Under the pieces are notes generated by a model. It made no database searches, was not told where the DNA came from, and worked only from the letters and a program-made list of their open reading frames with translations. Source: Centrapalus pauciflorus (Eukaryota > Streptophyta > Magnoliopsida > Asterales > Asteraceae). Taken from it: 64,000 nt of DNA. Positions 12,049 to 23,868 of this stretch are shown in pieces. The DNA is taken from NCBI GenBank assembly GCA_020465985.1, contig JAANYP010002814.1, positions 1-64,000 of the forward strand. The letters are read 5' to 3'. The position numbers and the translations under genes were made by a program. Positions within the stretch are counted from its first letter, which is position 1, and every line of letters starts with the position of its first letter.

Positions 12049-14041
12049 TGTAACATCCTCGGATTTATTTTAATGTATTTTGGTTAATTAAGTGGGAGAT
12101 ATATATTTAAGTTAAAATTTGAGCAATTATTATGTATTTGGGTTATTTAGAAGTTTGTTGTTATTTTAAGAAAATTTGAACTCAGAATCATTGTTATGGA
12201 GTATTATTAATTTAAAAGTTATTAATGATAATTTTAAGATTAAATTAGTATTTTACGGAACTGGTTAAGTCGAGGGGAGAAATGTACTAAAGGTGAAAAT
12301 GGAAATAAAAAGGATAAAAATATTCATTTTCCATTTTACATACTCTCTCACTACACTCTCTCTCTCTAGAATTTTCTCTCTACATCTCTCTAAGTTATCT
12401 CACAAACCGACCGTCAGATTTTCGAGAATTATACGTCATCGGAAAGATATCGAGGAGTACAACAACAATCTACAAACGGATTTCTGATTTCGTACGAATT
12501 GAGGTAAGAATCGACCCTTTTAAGTTTATAGTTTCGATTTTGAAGTAAACTAGAATTCGAATCTGTCATTTTATGTAAATTGGAGCTTGTTTTGCTTGAA
12601 ATATTGCAAGATTATGATAGTATATGCATAATAGAATCGAATCTAGGTATCATACATGATATATCACTGATTTTAGGCCTTAGAATGAAGGATTTAAGCT
12701 GAAATGATGAACAGACTCGAATATGCCAAGAACAGAGTCGAAATGCAAGAACAAACTCGATTTTGGTACTAGATTCGAGTGTGTTTTCGAATCTAACACT
12801 AGATTCGAAGGTATGGGTTCGAATCTATACCCATAGACTCGAGCATGGTTCGAATCTAATGCATGGGTTCGAATCTGATGCATAGATTCGAATCTAACCC
12901 ATTAAATTCGAGTTTAATGCCTAAAATTGAGAATGCTACTCTCTAAACTCAAGTATTATGAATGAAATTCATAAACAACACATAAAATGAAATGAAATAT
13001 GCAAAGGACAAGATGTAAACTTGAAATGGGTTCAAACTTAATTATGGTATGAATTTGGACATGTACCTGAAATGGGAAAAATATTGCAAAACTTTCGAAA
13101 CTTGGTTTTAGGATTTAAACGGTTATTGATACGAAGTATTGTCGTAAATTAACATAACAGGTCCCTTGTGGTGTTGTTTAACCCACAGTGGGGTACTTGG
13201 TGGATCCGGTTGAAAGCCCGAAGAGAAATAAAATTGGTTAAAGTTTAATTACGCACCCACTGTGAGTACATATGATTTCGCATGTTTATATCTGCTTTAT
13301 GATTGCTTTTGCTTACTGAGACATGTTGCTTCATTATTCGTTTGGAATTCTACTAACTTGCGTAAATTTGGATGCACATTCTTATTTGATGCATGTCCGT
13401 TCGTTTGTTGTGCATCTATGATGGACCTGCGGGTCGCATCTGTTACTCTGATGTTACTGCTCTATAAGACGCTGGAGCTGATCCCTCCAGGTCCGTAGGC
13501 AGTATGTCATCCCCGATGTTATGTTGGTCTCAGTAGTGTATTTTAAAAGACGAGTTGCGGGCTCGTAGAGCGACGGCTCTTGTGTGGTCGTACTTTGTGT
13601 ACGTGGAGAGTGCACGACGTGCATCGTCGGTGCTACTCTTGTAGGCATCATAAGGATTTATAAAATGCGTAAATCTGTGTATTCACTAAGCATTCGCTTA
13701 CCCCTCAGTTGACTTTATTTTACAGGAAAGGGAAAGTCTACGGCCGGACCTTCTAGTTAGATCGTTTGGAAGATTTGGGAGACTCATCACTATTTCATCG
13801 GTAATTTATGTTATGAGACAATGTTGTAATATTCTGGATGATTGTAATAATTGTATGGGTGTGTAGACTTAGACTTGGTACCTTATAGCACCGTAGGGTG
13901 CTTAACACTTGTTGCACTACTTTATTTATGTTTTTAATGCTTCCGCACTTAATTTAGGTTATCAGATCATCATGTTATTGCTGGTTGATGATTAATCCTG
14001 GGTGTATTGTAATTGGTGGTTGTTGTGGAAAGGGTGTCACA
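12049..14041 (+). mobile_element. Gypsy-type solo LTR (1,993 bp) with 5-bp TSD
   Basis: It begins TGTAACATCC and ends GGGTGTCACA with perfect CAGTA duplications and no internal retroelement sequence, so it is a solo LTR left by LTR-LTR recombination. TGTAACATCC...GTCACA ends are usual for plant Ty3/Gypsy elements, perhaps Tekay/Del; the clade is inference. It contains a TTCGAA-rich block (about 12760-12915), a CT-rich stretch near 12345-12390 and the conserved segment around 13160-13500 shared with the inverted copy at 2113-3644. It interrupts the 3' ORF of element B and is therefore younger. Confidence 0.9.
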
Positions 14042-14345
14042 CAGTAAGACAGAGATCAGATATACCTGTGGCATCTTGAAGATGCAGATGTTGGCGTATT
14101 GTCTCCTCAATGATGGTAATGGGGTTACCATCAATGATTGATGCAAAAGAAGTGACTCCATTAATGGTATTGACAGTGGCTGATTTCCAAAACTGCTCTA
14201 TATGAGAGACGTATATGGTGGGATTAACAGTTAGAGCGTAATGGGTATGAGAACCACAAAGAAAATCCATCATGTCATGGAATGGTTGGAGTTCAGCATG
14301 TTTGAGAGAGTAGGGCAGGCAGTTATGTTCTTTGACAAACTCCAT

Positions 14346-14838
14346 TTGAGATCAAGACGGTGATTTAGGGTTTGGAACGACTATGTGAGAATCGCTCAGA
14401 GAGACAAGATGAAGAGATTGTGGAAGATATTTTTTCAACTGGTAGTTGCAATTGAAAGAAACTGAGACTTTAAAGGTTTTGGGTTTTAAAAAATATCTAG
14501 TCCCGCGCACAATCTTATGGAGAATGACTGAATTACCCTGCACACTTGACAGACCAAGTGAGACAACTAACAGTTCGAGAAAATGAACTAGCAGCTTGAG
14601 AATGTTAGTTGAAAAATTAAGCATTTTCTAATGAAACAGTATCTCCCCCTTAACTAAGTACATTTAATAAGTATGTTCCTCATAAAATAAGAGAAAATAA
14701 TGAAAAACAAATTAATCCATATTAACCATACCAATGTTTGATACTAGGAAGGTGAATCTTCCAACATCAAATGGTTTGTAAAACCTCTCAACAGTGCTTC
14801 TCGAGGCTCCACTCTCCCCCTGAATAAGTAAGGCCCCG
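14346..14838 (-). other. Spacer between RNase H and 3' ORF of element B
   Basis: This non-coding stretch carries purine-tract-like words on the minus strand: TAAGGGGGAGAT (14641-14652) and CAGGGGGAGAGT (14811-14822). They resemble the true purine tract at 9499 and may be secondary primers. Confidence 0.45.
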
Positions 14839-15633
14839 TTAGCCATCAGCTAACTGATCATCTTTATGAATTTTAGTAACTTGGATTAATTTCTTCTCAT
14901 TGCAGTCCCTTATAAAATGAAATCTAATGTCTATGTGCTTAGTTTTGGGAAATTTCACTGGATTTTGTACAATGCTTATTGCACTTGAATTGTCAATATA
15001 AATAGGAGTAGATAGGAAGTTCATACCATAGTCTCTCAGTTGGTTCTGAATCCACATTACTTGGGAACAGCAGCTGGCAGCTGCAACATATTCTGCTTCA
15101 GTAAATGAGGTGGATACAGTGGTCTGCTTTTTGCATTGCCAAGAGACTAGTCTTGCTCCTAGATATTTACATCCACCAGTTGTGGACTTTCTGTCTATGT
15201 TGCATCCTCCATAGTCACTGTCAGAATAAGCTGTTAATTCAAGAGGAGAGTCCTTAGGATACCATAGTCCCAATTTTGGTTGACCTTTGAGATATCTAAA
15301 GATTCTCTTAACAGCAAACAGATGTGAATCTTTTGGAGCACATTGAAACCTGGCACAAACACAAACATCAAACATGATATCAGGTCTAGAATATGTGAGA
15401 TACATTAGGGAACCTATTATGGATCTGTATAAATGAATATCCACATCCACTCCTTCTTTGTCAGCATCAAGCTGCTTATGAGGGTCCATTAGTGTGCTGG
15501 CAACTTTGGTGTCCTTGTATCCAAACTTTTCAAGAATGTCATTCACATACTTTGATTGACTTATAAAAAGTCCAGTGGGTTTCTGCTTGACCTGCAATCC
15601 TAGAAAGAAAGTTAGTTCCCCCATTGAACTCAT
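14839..15633 (-). pseudogene. RNase H and RT-connection region of element B
   Basis: This open stretch of about 264 codons begins SSMGELTFFLGLQV, the usual end of the Copia RT thumb. It continues through YSRPDIMFDVC and HLFAVKRIFRYLKG to the RNase H core: AYSDSDYGGC, DRKSTTGG, FTEAEYVAAAS and KFPKTKHIDIRFHF. The catalytic acidic residues of the D...E...D set appear present. The frame ends soon after DDQLADG at 14839, close to the usual end of Copia pol. It is in a different frame from the RT part, so it could not be translated with it. Confidence 0.85.
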
Positions 15634-16422
15634 TTAAAACTTATTTTGCATCAAAGTTTTAAATTCCTTGCACAGAATGTCATTTGTTAATCCAAAGATA
15701 ATATCATCAACATAGATCTGCACAAGAAGAATCTCTGATTTGATGGACTTTGTGAATAATGTCTTGTCCAGAGTACCTCTCTTGAATCCATTCTGTAGAA
15801 GATATGAAGACAGAGTGTCATACCATGCTCTTGGGGCTTGGTGGAGTCCATAGAGGGCTTTGTCTAGCTTGTAGACTCTGTCTGGATACTTATAGTCCTC
15901 AAATCCAGGGGGTTGACACACATAAACCTCTTCTTCGATTGTACCATACAAGAATGCAAATTTCACATCCATTTGGTACACTTTGAACCCTTTGAAGCTG
16001 GCATAAGCTAGAAACAGTCTGATGGCATCTATCCTTGCTACTGGGGCAAAGACATCATCATAATCTATTCCTTCTTATTGAGTATATCCTTGAGCTACCA
16101 ACCTTGCTTTGTTCTTTATCACTACACCTCTCTCATCTTTCTTGTTTCTGAACACACATCTTGTACCAATTGCCCTTTTACCTTTAGGCAAGTCAGCTAG
16201 AGTCCATACATTCTGAATCTTGAATTGCAAAAGTTCTTCTTGCATTGCCTCAATCCAAGATGGATCTTTCAGTGCCTCAGATGCCTTCTTTGGCTCCAAT
16301 TGTGACATGAAGCATGCATGTTCAAAGGCAGCTAGACTGAATTCAGGGACTGTTGATTCAGCATCAGTGGACTCCTTTTGAATCATTGTCTTTGTCTGCA
16401 CAGGAGTGCGTGGATCTCCCAT
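15634..16422 (-). pseudogene. Reverse transcriptase of element B
   Basis: Two open pieces cover the Copia RT (RVT_2). The upstream one (16422-16075) has KDPSWIEAMQEELLQF and KNKARLVAQGY and ends at a TAA just after GYTQ. The downstream one (15981-15634) has the first catalytic block QMDVKFAFLYG, LYGLHQAPRAWY and the YVDD active site (about residues 90-93 of that piece). The premature TAA at about 16075 disables the polyprotein. A stop or frameshift near 15634 separates RT from RNase H. Confidence 0.85.
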
Positions 16423-16467
16423 TATCTGGTTGAGAGGATGATACTTGTGAACCCTGAGTGTGGGTGC

Positions 16468-16863
16468 TCATTCTTTCTGAAATGAGCTTCCTAGATTTGT
16501 ATCATCATCTTCAGCATCACTTGAGGATTTTGCTTCTGTTACAGTTTGATTAGAAGATGGGACTGTTTCCCTATTGGATGAAGCTGTTACTTCAGGACTT
16601 GGGATTGGCACTTCACACTCTGTATTTGTGTCATGTTGATTAATCAGGACTCCTGGTGGGTCACAAGAGAGAAGTGGCAGTACAGTATACTCATCCCATG
16701 TAGCAGAATCTGCAATTGTTGGAAACTTTGTGCCAACAGCTTGAATATTTGTGTTACCAGCATGAGAATTTGGGCTGACAGTTTCAACATTACTTCCAAC
16801 AGTTCCTGCAGAATACTCAACAAAGCTCAGAGAATTTGTTAGTGAATCTAAATCAAACAACAA
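16468..16863 (-). pseudogene. Integrase-RT linker region of element B
   Basis: This open stretch of about 131 codons is rich in Ser, Thr and Asn with no recognisable domain. It lies between integrase and RT, where Copia polyproteins carry a poorly conserved linker. It is out of frame with its neighbours. Confidence 0.5.
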
Positions 16864-16968
16864 ATCAGGACCAATGCCTTTGACATTTGCAGTGTTTTCA
16901 TTAAACTCAACATTAGCACTTTCTTCAATTGATTTAGATACACTGTTATATACCCTATAGGCTTTGCT

Positions 16969-18205
16969 TTAAATAGAGTAGCCTACAAAGAATCCTTCTT
17001 CAGCCTTACTTTCAAACTTTCCTAAGTGAGTTTTAGTATGAAGAATGGTGCATGAACAGCCAAAAGGCTTTAAGAAGGCTACTAAGGGAATCCTGTGATG
17101 GAATAACTCATAGGGAGTTTTTCCTTGTGACTGAACAATTTGAACCCTATTTAGAACATAGCAGGTTGTGTTTACTGCCTCTGTCCAGAAGGTCATTGGC
17201 AGTTTGGAATCAGCTAGCATGGTTCTAACAGCCTCTATTAGAGTTCTATTCTTCCTTTCAGCTACACCATTTTGTTGTGGAGTTCTAGGTGCACTATATT
17301 TCCTTGCAATGCCTTTAGACTCACAGAAACTATTTAGGATATGATTTTTAAACTCAGTTCCATTGTCTGACCTGATCACCTTAACTTTTAAATTGGATTG
17401 GTTTTCAATCATAAGAATAAAAGACTTGACTAGCTCAGCAGTTTCATCCTTAGTTCTTAAGAAAATAAACCCATGTAAACCTGGTGAAATCATCAACAAT
17501 GACTAGACAGTAAGCTCTTTTATTCAAACTCAAAACAGATGTTGGACCAAAAAGATCCATATGAATAAGATGAAGAGCAGATGAGATTGAATTTACTTCT
17601 TTGGCCTTATGAGAAGTTTTGTGTTGCTTGCCTTTGAGACATGCTACACAATGATCATCACATATGAACTCCTTTTGTGGTAAACCTCTTACCAAGTTCT
17701 TTTTGACTAAAACATTCATAGATTTGAAGTTCATGTGACACATCCTTCTGTGCCAAAGAGCAGACTCATTTGATGATGCTTTGGATATCAAACAGCTTAA
17801 AGTATTTGATTTGGATAAAAGATCTGTGGCCAAACAGTAGACATTGTCCTTTATTGGTGTTCTAAGTAAAACAAGATTTTTAGGTATTTTAAAATTTTTT
17901 GAAAGGACAATGCACTCAGAGTCTGTGAACAAAACAATATTTTGTTTATCACAGATTTGAGACACACTTAGTAACTTGTAATTCAGTTGTTCAACATACA
18001 AAACATCATTGAAGATCATATTGCCTGCTTTGACAGTACCCTTACCTGTTACCTTACCTCCCTTGGAATTTCCACCAAATGCAACAAACCCTCCTTCAAA
18101 GCTTTTGAAATTTGACAAGCATTCAGAGTTGCCTGTCATGTGCCTAGAGCATCCACTATCCATATGCCATCTTGTCTTATGTTGGATCCTGTGGTTGCCC
18201 TGCAC
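16969..18205 (-). pseudogene. Protease and integrase of element B
   Basis: The first piece (18205-17450) opens near the aspartic protease motif HMDSGCSRHMTG, where the catalytic Asp is in DSG. The GAG-pre-integrase domain follows (LWHRRMCHMNFKSMN), with the integrase zinc-binding CVACLKGKQHKTSH. The integrase core begins HMDLFGP (first Asp) and reaches VDDFTRFTWVYF. The second piece (17499-16969) carries RSDNGTEF (second Asp, residue ~45) and PQQNGVAERKNRT (catalytic Glu, residue ~81), so the DDE set is intact. A one-base frame change near 17460 splits the integrase. Confidence 0.85.
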
Positions 18206-18345
18206 ATAAAAAGCTTAGTTAGTAGTGGAGTAAACCCAAACCAAATTTGTTTTGGGTTGTCCTTGTGCATTGACATAACTAAACACTGTTTGTGTCTTTT
18301 TAAAATTAGTGAGATCCACTAGTGGATTCTGTGAAGAGTATTTAG

Positions 18346-20899
18346 TTATGACATGAGGTATCCAGATGTTCTTTCCAACCTTTTCATTAACAGTCTCAGA
18401 AGATCCACTACCAGTTCTAGTATTAGACTTAGCAGTTTGAACTGGGTTCTGAGTGCTAACAGCTTCAGAATTTGCACTATCAGTTCCAACTTTTGACTTA
18501 ACAGTCTCAACACTTGCATTCGCAGTTTGATCTGTGTTTTTGCCTTTAACACACCATACCTTTTTATGTTTGCTTTGGATTTTGCTAAAACTTGTTTTTG
18601 GTGTGTAGGATGTCTTTTGTTGACTTTTAAGTACCTGTGATCAACTGTCTTCTTTGGAACTGGTGTGACAGGTGTTTTGGCCTTTAAAATTTTTGAGTTT
18701 TGAACAATCGCCTGTTTTTGAACCACAGTCTGTTTTGTAACAGATGGTTTATATAAACAATGCCTGGCCAAATGATTTTCCCTGCCACAATGGAAACAGC
18801 TTTTGACTGTTTTGATTGGAGAACCAGTTTTATGAGACCATAACTGGTTCTTGTTCCTTTGATTTCCCCTCACCTGCTGCTGTGTGGGAAACTTTTGGAC
18901 ACCATGCTTTTGGCATGTGCATATTGGAACAGTCTTACCCTTTTTATTAGTTTTTGAAGAAGATGCAATGTTACAGTTAGAAGGTACAGAAACATGTGGA
19001 GCATTATTGCATACACTCATCTTCTCTTTTCCTTTCACACTATGGGTTTTGATGAAACTGGAAGTAGAAGGTCCTATAGGTTCACTCGTTGTTTTGGAGT
19101 TACTCTCAACTTCTTTATACTCACAGCCTTCATTTGGAATCAATTCTTCTTTAGATTCAGGCTTGTCCTCAAGGATAGGATCTACAAATTTCATATTCTC
19201 ATCTAATGGTTCATTTACAAGCCTATCAGCAACTTCACTCATAGGATGAATGTATTTGTTGTTGTATGGGGGTGGAGTAGCTTTATATCCTATACCTTCC
19301 TTAGGATTGAGTTGAGATTTTACTCTATCTTTAAATTGGACTTCCATTAGGTGAACAAGCTTTTGATTTGCCAGTTTGAAGCTACCCAAATCTATATTTA
19401 TAGATACTACTTTCTTGTTAGCTTCTAACACCTTCTGTTCAGTCTCATCTAGTTTCTTATTTAGGGTCTCTATTTTCTCATACAGTTCCTTTTTCTCCCA
19501 CTCATGATATGTTCTATCATGTCCCATCTGAATCTCATTATCCTTATAGTCATTGATCTGTTTGTCAAGATCTTCTATAGCCTGCATATACTCATATCTC
19601 CTCTCTTCCATCTTAGCTAGAGTTTTGCACATGCTCTCATTATGATCTCTGTACTTTTTAACCATATTTTTGATTGTTTGAGAGCAGAGTTTAGCATTTA
19701 CCTCAGATGGTAGTTCAGTGGAAGTGACAATGGATGTTTCTGTCATAAGAGCTTGATTTTGAAACTCCTCTTCTGTCTGGTCACTCCAGTCAAACACATC
19801 GTCTTCTTGAGAGACAAGAGCTTGTGAGGATGAAGTTTGATTTGTTTGCTGGGGTCTTGGCGGCTGCTGACCTTGGGATCTGCACTCTCTAGCAAAGTAG
19901 CCAAGCTTGTGGCATTTAAAGCACTCAACCTTTGATTTATCAAATGCTGGCTTGCCTTCTGTTCTGGCTTGAAACTTTGGTCTGCCAGTCCTTTTCAGAA
20001 ATCTTTTAACCCTCATAGTCAACATAGCATGTTGCCACTTTAAGTCCATCTCTTCTAAATCATCTGGATGAATTTGTTCCAGATCTTCAGCATTAAGAGC
20101 AAAAAGTCCATCACTTGCAACAAATGCTTCATAATGAACTTCTGAAGAGTTACCATCAGCACCTGAAAAAGAATCAAAACAGTTTGATTTATCAGTTAAT
20201 GCTGATGACAGCAGAGCAGTGTTGTGATTGTAAGAAAATGATTTCTTTTTATTTTCAATTTCAGATTCATACACTCTCAGGCTGTTGTAAAGGTCATCCA
20301 ACTCTATTTCATCTAGAGTGTCTTTGGTTCTCCATTGGGCAGCATAGACTGTCCATTCTTCACCAAGAGATCTGATGAATTTTCTGTTTACTTCATCTTG
20401 ATCCAGGCTGACTTTAGCACTCTCCAATTCACCTATTAGCTTATTAAACCTATCAAAAATCTGAGTAAGGTTTTCATTCTTGCCACCAGAAAAGTTTCCA
20501 TACTGCTGTTTTAAAGATCATTTTGATTCCTTTTGGTGCTAGCATTGCCAGCAAATTAATCTTTTCTCTAAAGCAATCCAAATAGAATGAGCAGTATAGA
20601 ACTTTTTAAACTGATGTTGATAAGCATTAGGAATGGCTATTTGTAAAAGAGTAAGAGCTTTCACTTCATTCATTCTAGTCTTTCTTTCAATCTTAGTTTT
20701 TGGAGGTGTTCTTTTGGGTTTGCCCTCAGCATCTAGTTCAGGATCAACTGCAGGAGGATTTTCAACAGCTTTCCATAGGGCATAATCAATATTGAATGTG
20801 CTGTTGAATCCTGAGTTTCCACATCTCGAACTCAGTGGGTTTGAGCATAGGCACTTTGAGTCCTTGCCCAGATCCACTACTGCTATTTTCAAACTCCAT
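18346..20899 (-). pseudogene. Gag of element B
   Basis: The start is probably ATG 20899 (MEFENSSSGSG), about 70 bp inside the primer site. The UBN2-type gag domain spans shifted pieces: KPTEFEMWKLRIQQH near 20800, then 20740-20550, then 20427 onward (VNRKFIRSLGEEW). The 693-codon main piece has a zinc knuckle CFKCHKLGYFAREC (residues 169-182), in which Tyr replaces the usual His, a charged probable coiled coil (255-365) and a second, canonical knuckle CFHCGRENHLARHC (544-557). Frame changes near 20830 and 20520 break the 5' part. The length and split knuckles fit SIRE-type gag. Confidence 0.8.
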
Positions 20900-20970
20900 T
20901 GTAGAAAAATAAAATTTTAAAACAAAGAAAGTTTCTAACTTTGAAAACAAAGAATAACAAACAAAACCTG

Positions 20971-20984
20971 TGGTTCTGATACCA
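20971..20984 (-). other. Primer binding site of element B
   Basis: On the minus strand TGGTATCAGAACCA lies next to the 5' LTR. It is complementary to the 3' end of initiator-type tRNA-Met, the usual primer for plant Copia elements. Confidence 0.85.
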
Positions 20985-20986
20985 CT

Positions 20987-21290
20987 TGTCAAGATCACTT
21001 AAGATTAACTGGTTTTAATAAATCAGAGTGTAAACCAATAACCTTGTTTTTGAATCAAAGTCCAATTAAGAAGTTTGCGGAATAACACTTAATATATATC
21101 ACTTCCTGAATTTCAGCACTTTCTGTTATTAATCTGTTGAGCAGCTTGAACTCTGAACTCTGACAGCTTGAGTTTTGAACTAGCAGCTTGAACTTGTTGA
21201 ACTAGCAGCTTGAACTTCATAATTACACAGAAATACTACTAACAGTTTGAGAAATCTAACTAACAACTTCACATACTTAGAATATTAACA
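20987..21290 (-). repeat. 5' LTR of element B, internally deleted (304 bp)
   Basis: Both ends match the 643-bp left LTR, but about 330 bp are missing. The left copy reads CACTTAAT at 8961-8968 and ATATATCAC near 9298; here these are joined. The lost piece includes the TATA candidate, so the promoter LTR is probably dead. The flanking TTTCT shows that the ends are original. Confidence 0.85.
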
Positions 21291-21627
21291 TTTCTTTGTT
21301 TTAGTTTCATTATAAATTATAAATTATATATGTAAATAACTCAAATATATTTGAATTGATTTGTTTTAAAGTTTATTTACTTAAAATTTTCTACTAAATT
21401 ACTATTTATAGTTTAAACTTAATAAATATTATTTTATAAATATATCTCATATAATACATGGGTAAATAACTAGTTTTGTTAATAGTAAAATTAATTATGA
21501 ACAAAATAAATAGTTAAATTTAATGTCATAAGAATATTTTCAGTAATTTTTTCACACTATTGAAATTAGAAAATAGTGTGTGTGCGCGTATAACTTAAAA
21601 GTTAAAAAATAAATCTATAATCATTAA

Positions 21628-22911
21628 TCTATACTATATATAATAAGAAAACCACTTGGAGTTTCTGGACCATTAGATGGAAAGATCTTAATGGTCCAGA
21701 TTAATGACAACTCATAATTATTTATGAAATGTCTCTTATACCCTTAATTAAAATCAATAATTATACCTATGCCACTTTTTTAATTCATTTTTCAAATTTA
21801 CTACCTTAACTTAATTACATTAAATTTTGATTTTAATTTTTTCATTAATGAATTAATATTAAATTAATATTTACCTAAAATAAATAAGCGTCATTATTAT
21901 CCTTAATGATCATAATTAAATTCAAATGTAAAAATTTGAATTTAAATGTAGAAGTGTAGTAAATAAAGTTAAAATTTTTTGTTAATTTTTGCTAACAATA
22001 TTTAAAATTTAATTGATAAAACTTCAATTGTGAATATGATAAAATTTGATTGTTGATTTTCAGATTTTCCATTTTTATATTTTATCATTTTCAAAATATA
22101 TACACATTTACATGATTGAAATTTTTTGTTTCTTATATTGATATTTCATATTTGAAGTTTTAAAGAAACGTTTTTTGAAACACATATTATCTGTTTTTAA
22201 TAATACAATATAATAATATATTTTTATTTAATATCAAACAGCTAAGTATTTTTTATCTTTAATTTAACTAGCTTTCAATTTTTTTTATTTTAATTATATA
22301 TAAATTTTATAATAATTTATTAAAATATAAAAAAATTATGTATTTTCTAACTCAACCAATGTTACATGGGTTGATTAACTATTATTATAAAACAAAACAA
22401 TTCATATCATATGTCACTTCTACAATAGAAGTAAAATTTTATTTTTTACATCTTTTTTCAAATTTAACACCTTAACTTAATTGCATTAAATTTTGACTTT
22501 ATTATTTTTTCGTTAATTATTTAGTAATAAATTAGATTTTGTAACATTTAAAATTAATGTTTACATAAAATAAATATCTATCATTATTATCCATAATAAT
22601 CATAATTAGATCCAAATGTAAAAGTTTGAATTAGTTGTGGAAATTATTATTATTATGTATAATAAAGGAAAACAACAAATGTCACGTGTCACCTCTACGT
22701 TCACCAAAAAGATAATTACAACTTATAAAAAATAAAAGATAAATACAATTTAATGTTTTTAAAAAAGATAAATATACTCTATTTTTTAATCTGTAAATAA
22801 TAAAAAATAAACACAATTATTATTTTTGTATGTTTTTATTTTTACTCATATACATATTATATAAATAAATTTAATTAAAAACATCCACGTAATACGTGGG
22901 TTATAAACTTT
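21628..22911 (+). mobile_element. Helitron-like non-autonomous region
   Basis: The start TCTATACTATATATAATAAG (21628) is a typical plant Helitron 5' end. The region ends beyond a hairpin CCACGTAATACGTGG (22885-22899), followed by TTATAAACTTTT, where an intact element would have CTAGT. A second 3'-end-like stretch (ACATGGGTTGATTAACTA near 22362) and a second 5'-like stretch (TATGTATAATAAAGG near 22655) suggest two elements in tandem. No Rep-helicase coding is present. Confidence 0.4.
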
Positions 22912-23654
22912 TATATATAAAATATAGAAACTATCTATTAACAAATAAAGTTTTATTCGGGTGGGACCGGTGGGTGAGGGAGCTGTTACATTAAAGGATA
23001 ATTAGGTTGTTTGTAGGTTGTATATGGAAATGTCTTGTCAACTATAGTTCACCCTATATATACCATATACATAGATGTGGTGTCTAAAGTTATCATGAAA
23101 GTACTCAAAAGTTACTATTAAGGGTAGAATGGACATTTTATGATGAGATTGTTGTGTATGAAAAAATTTTGTTATATACAAATCACATCCCTTTTAAAAA
23201 GGGGAAAATTACTAAGAAAGGTAATATAAAATACAAAATTTTACAATAAAGGTATTGTAAAAATTTTTTTTGCCGAGAAAGGTAATGTAAAATTCTATCT
23301 TGGCCAAGAAAGGACATGAAATTCTAATTTTAGGCCAAAAAAATAATCAAATATTATTCTTTTACCAAAAAAAGGGAGCATAAAACTAAAAATTTACTTT
23401 CTTAATTGGTCTTCACTCTTCAGTATCATTTTTTGTGAAATTTGAATTTGACGTTATCTTTCTTGGCCTAAAAAATTTTACAATTTTATTGTCGATTTTG
23501 AAATTTTATATTACCTTTATTGGTAATTTGTCTTTTTAAAAGTGAGTTTCCAATCTGAAAGTATTGTAACTGTTTGAGATCTTTTGATGAGTTTTTTTTA
23601 ATTAAAAATCATATTATGATATTTTTGTACTACGAACTATTATCCACCTACAGG

Positions 23655-23814
23655 GCCTTAGGCCACAGGGAGTGGCTCAACATTTTACTCGATATCGAGC
23701 TTGGCATCCAGGGAACACCACCCCTTGGCCTCGGCATTGGCATGCAACATTTCGGCATCGGCATTTGGATGCCGAGGGTGGGAGAGAGAATATTGTGGGT
23801 ATTTGTGAGTGTGA

Positions 23815-23868
<54 letters not shown>

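Larger units (their letters stand above)
9604..14345 (-). pseudogene. Long 3' ORF of element B, split by a solo LTR
   Basis: This reading frame starts at ATG 14345 (MEFVKEHNCLPYSL) and continues in pieces at 14345-14042, 12048-11715, 11665-11132, 10938-10652, 10468-10118 and 10152-9604. Without the inserted LTR it would encode roughly 900 aa. The N-terminal part contains YALTVNPTIYVSHIEQFW and further on FSSNIANALVCL. I recall similar stretches from proteins annotated in asterid, especially Asteraceae, Copia elements; this is memory, not a search. The middle is Pro/Ser/Thr-rich and the C-terminus is charged. Frameshifts lie near 11810, 11690 and 10640, and a 1,993-bp solo LTR splits it at 12048/14042. 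The function is unknown; it occupies the place of the env-like ORF of SIRE elements, but no signal peptide or membrane span is evident. Confidence 0.6.
8856..21290 (-). mobile_element. SIRE-like Ty1/Copia retrotransposon B, decayed
   Basis: The element reads right to left: 5' LTR (20987-21290), primer site, gag, protease-integrase, reverse transcriptase, RNase H, a long 3' ORF (14345 to 9604), polypurine tract, 3' LTR (8856-9498). The 5-bp duplication TTTCT flanks it. The order PR-IN-RT-RH is that of Ty1/Copia. Gag with widely spaced zinc knuckles and the large extra 3' ORF point to the SIRE/Maximus group. It is dead: several frameshifts and stops, a Gypsy solo LTR inside the 3' ORF, and a deletion in the 5' LTR. 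Without the solo LTR it is about 10.4 kb. Confidence 0.9.
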
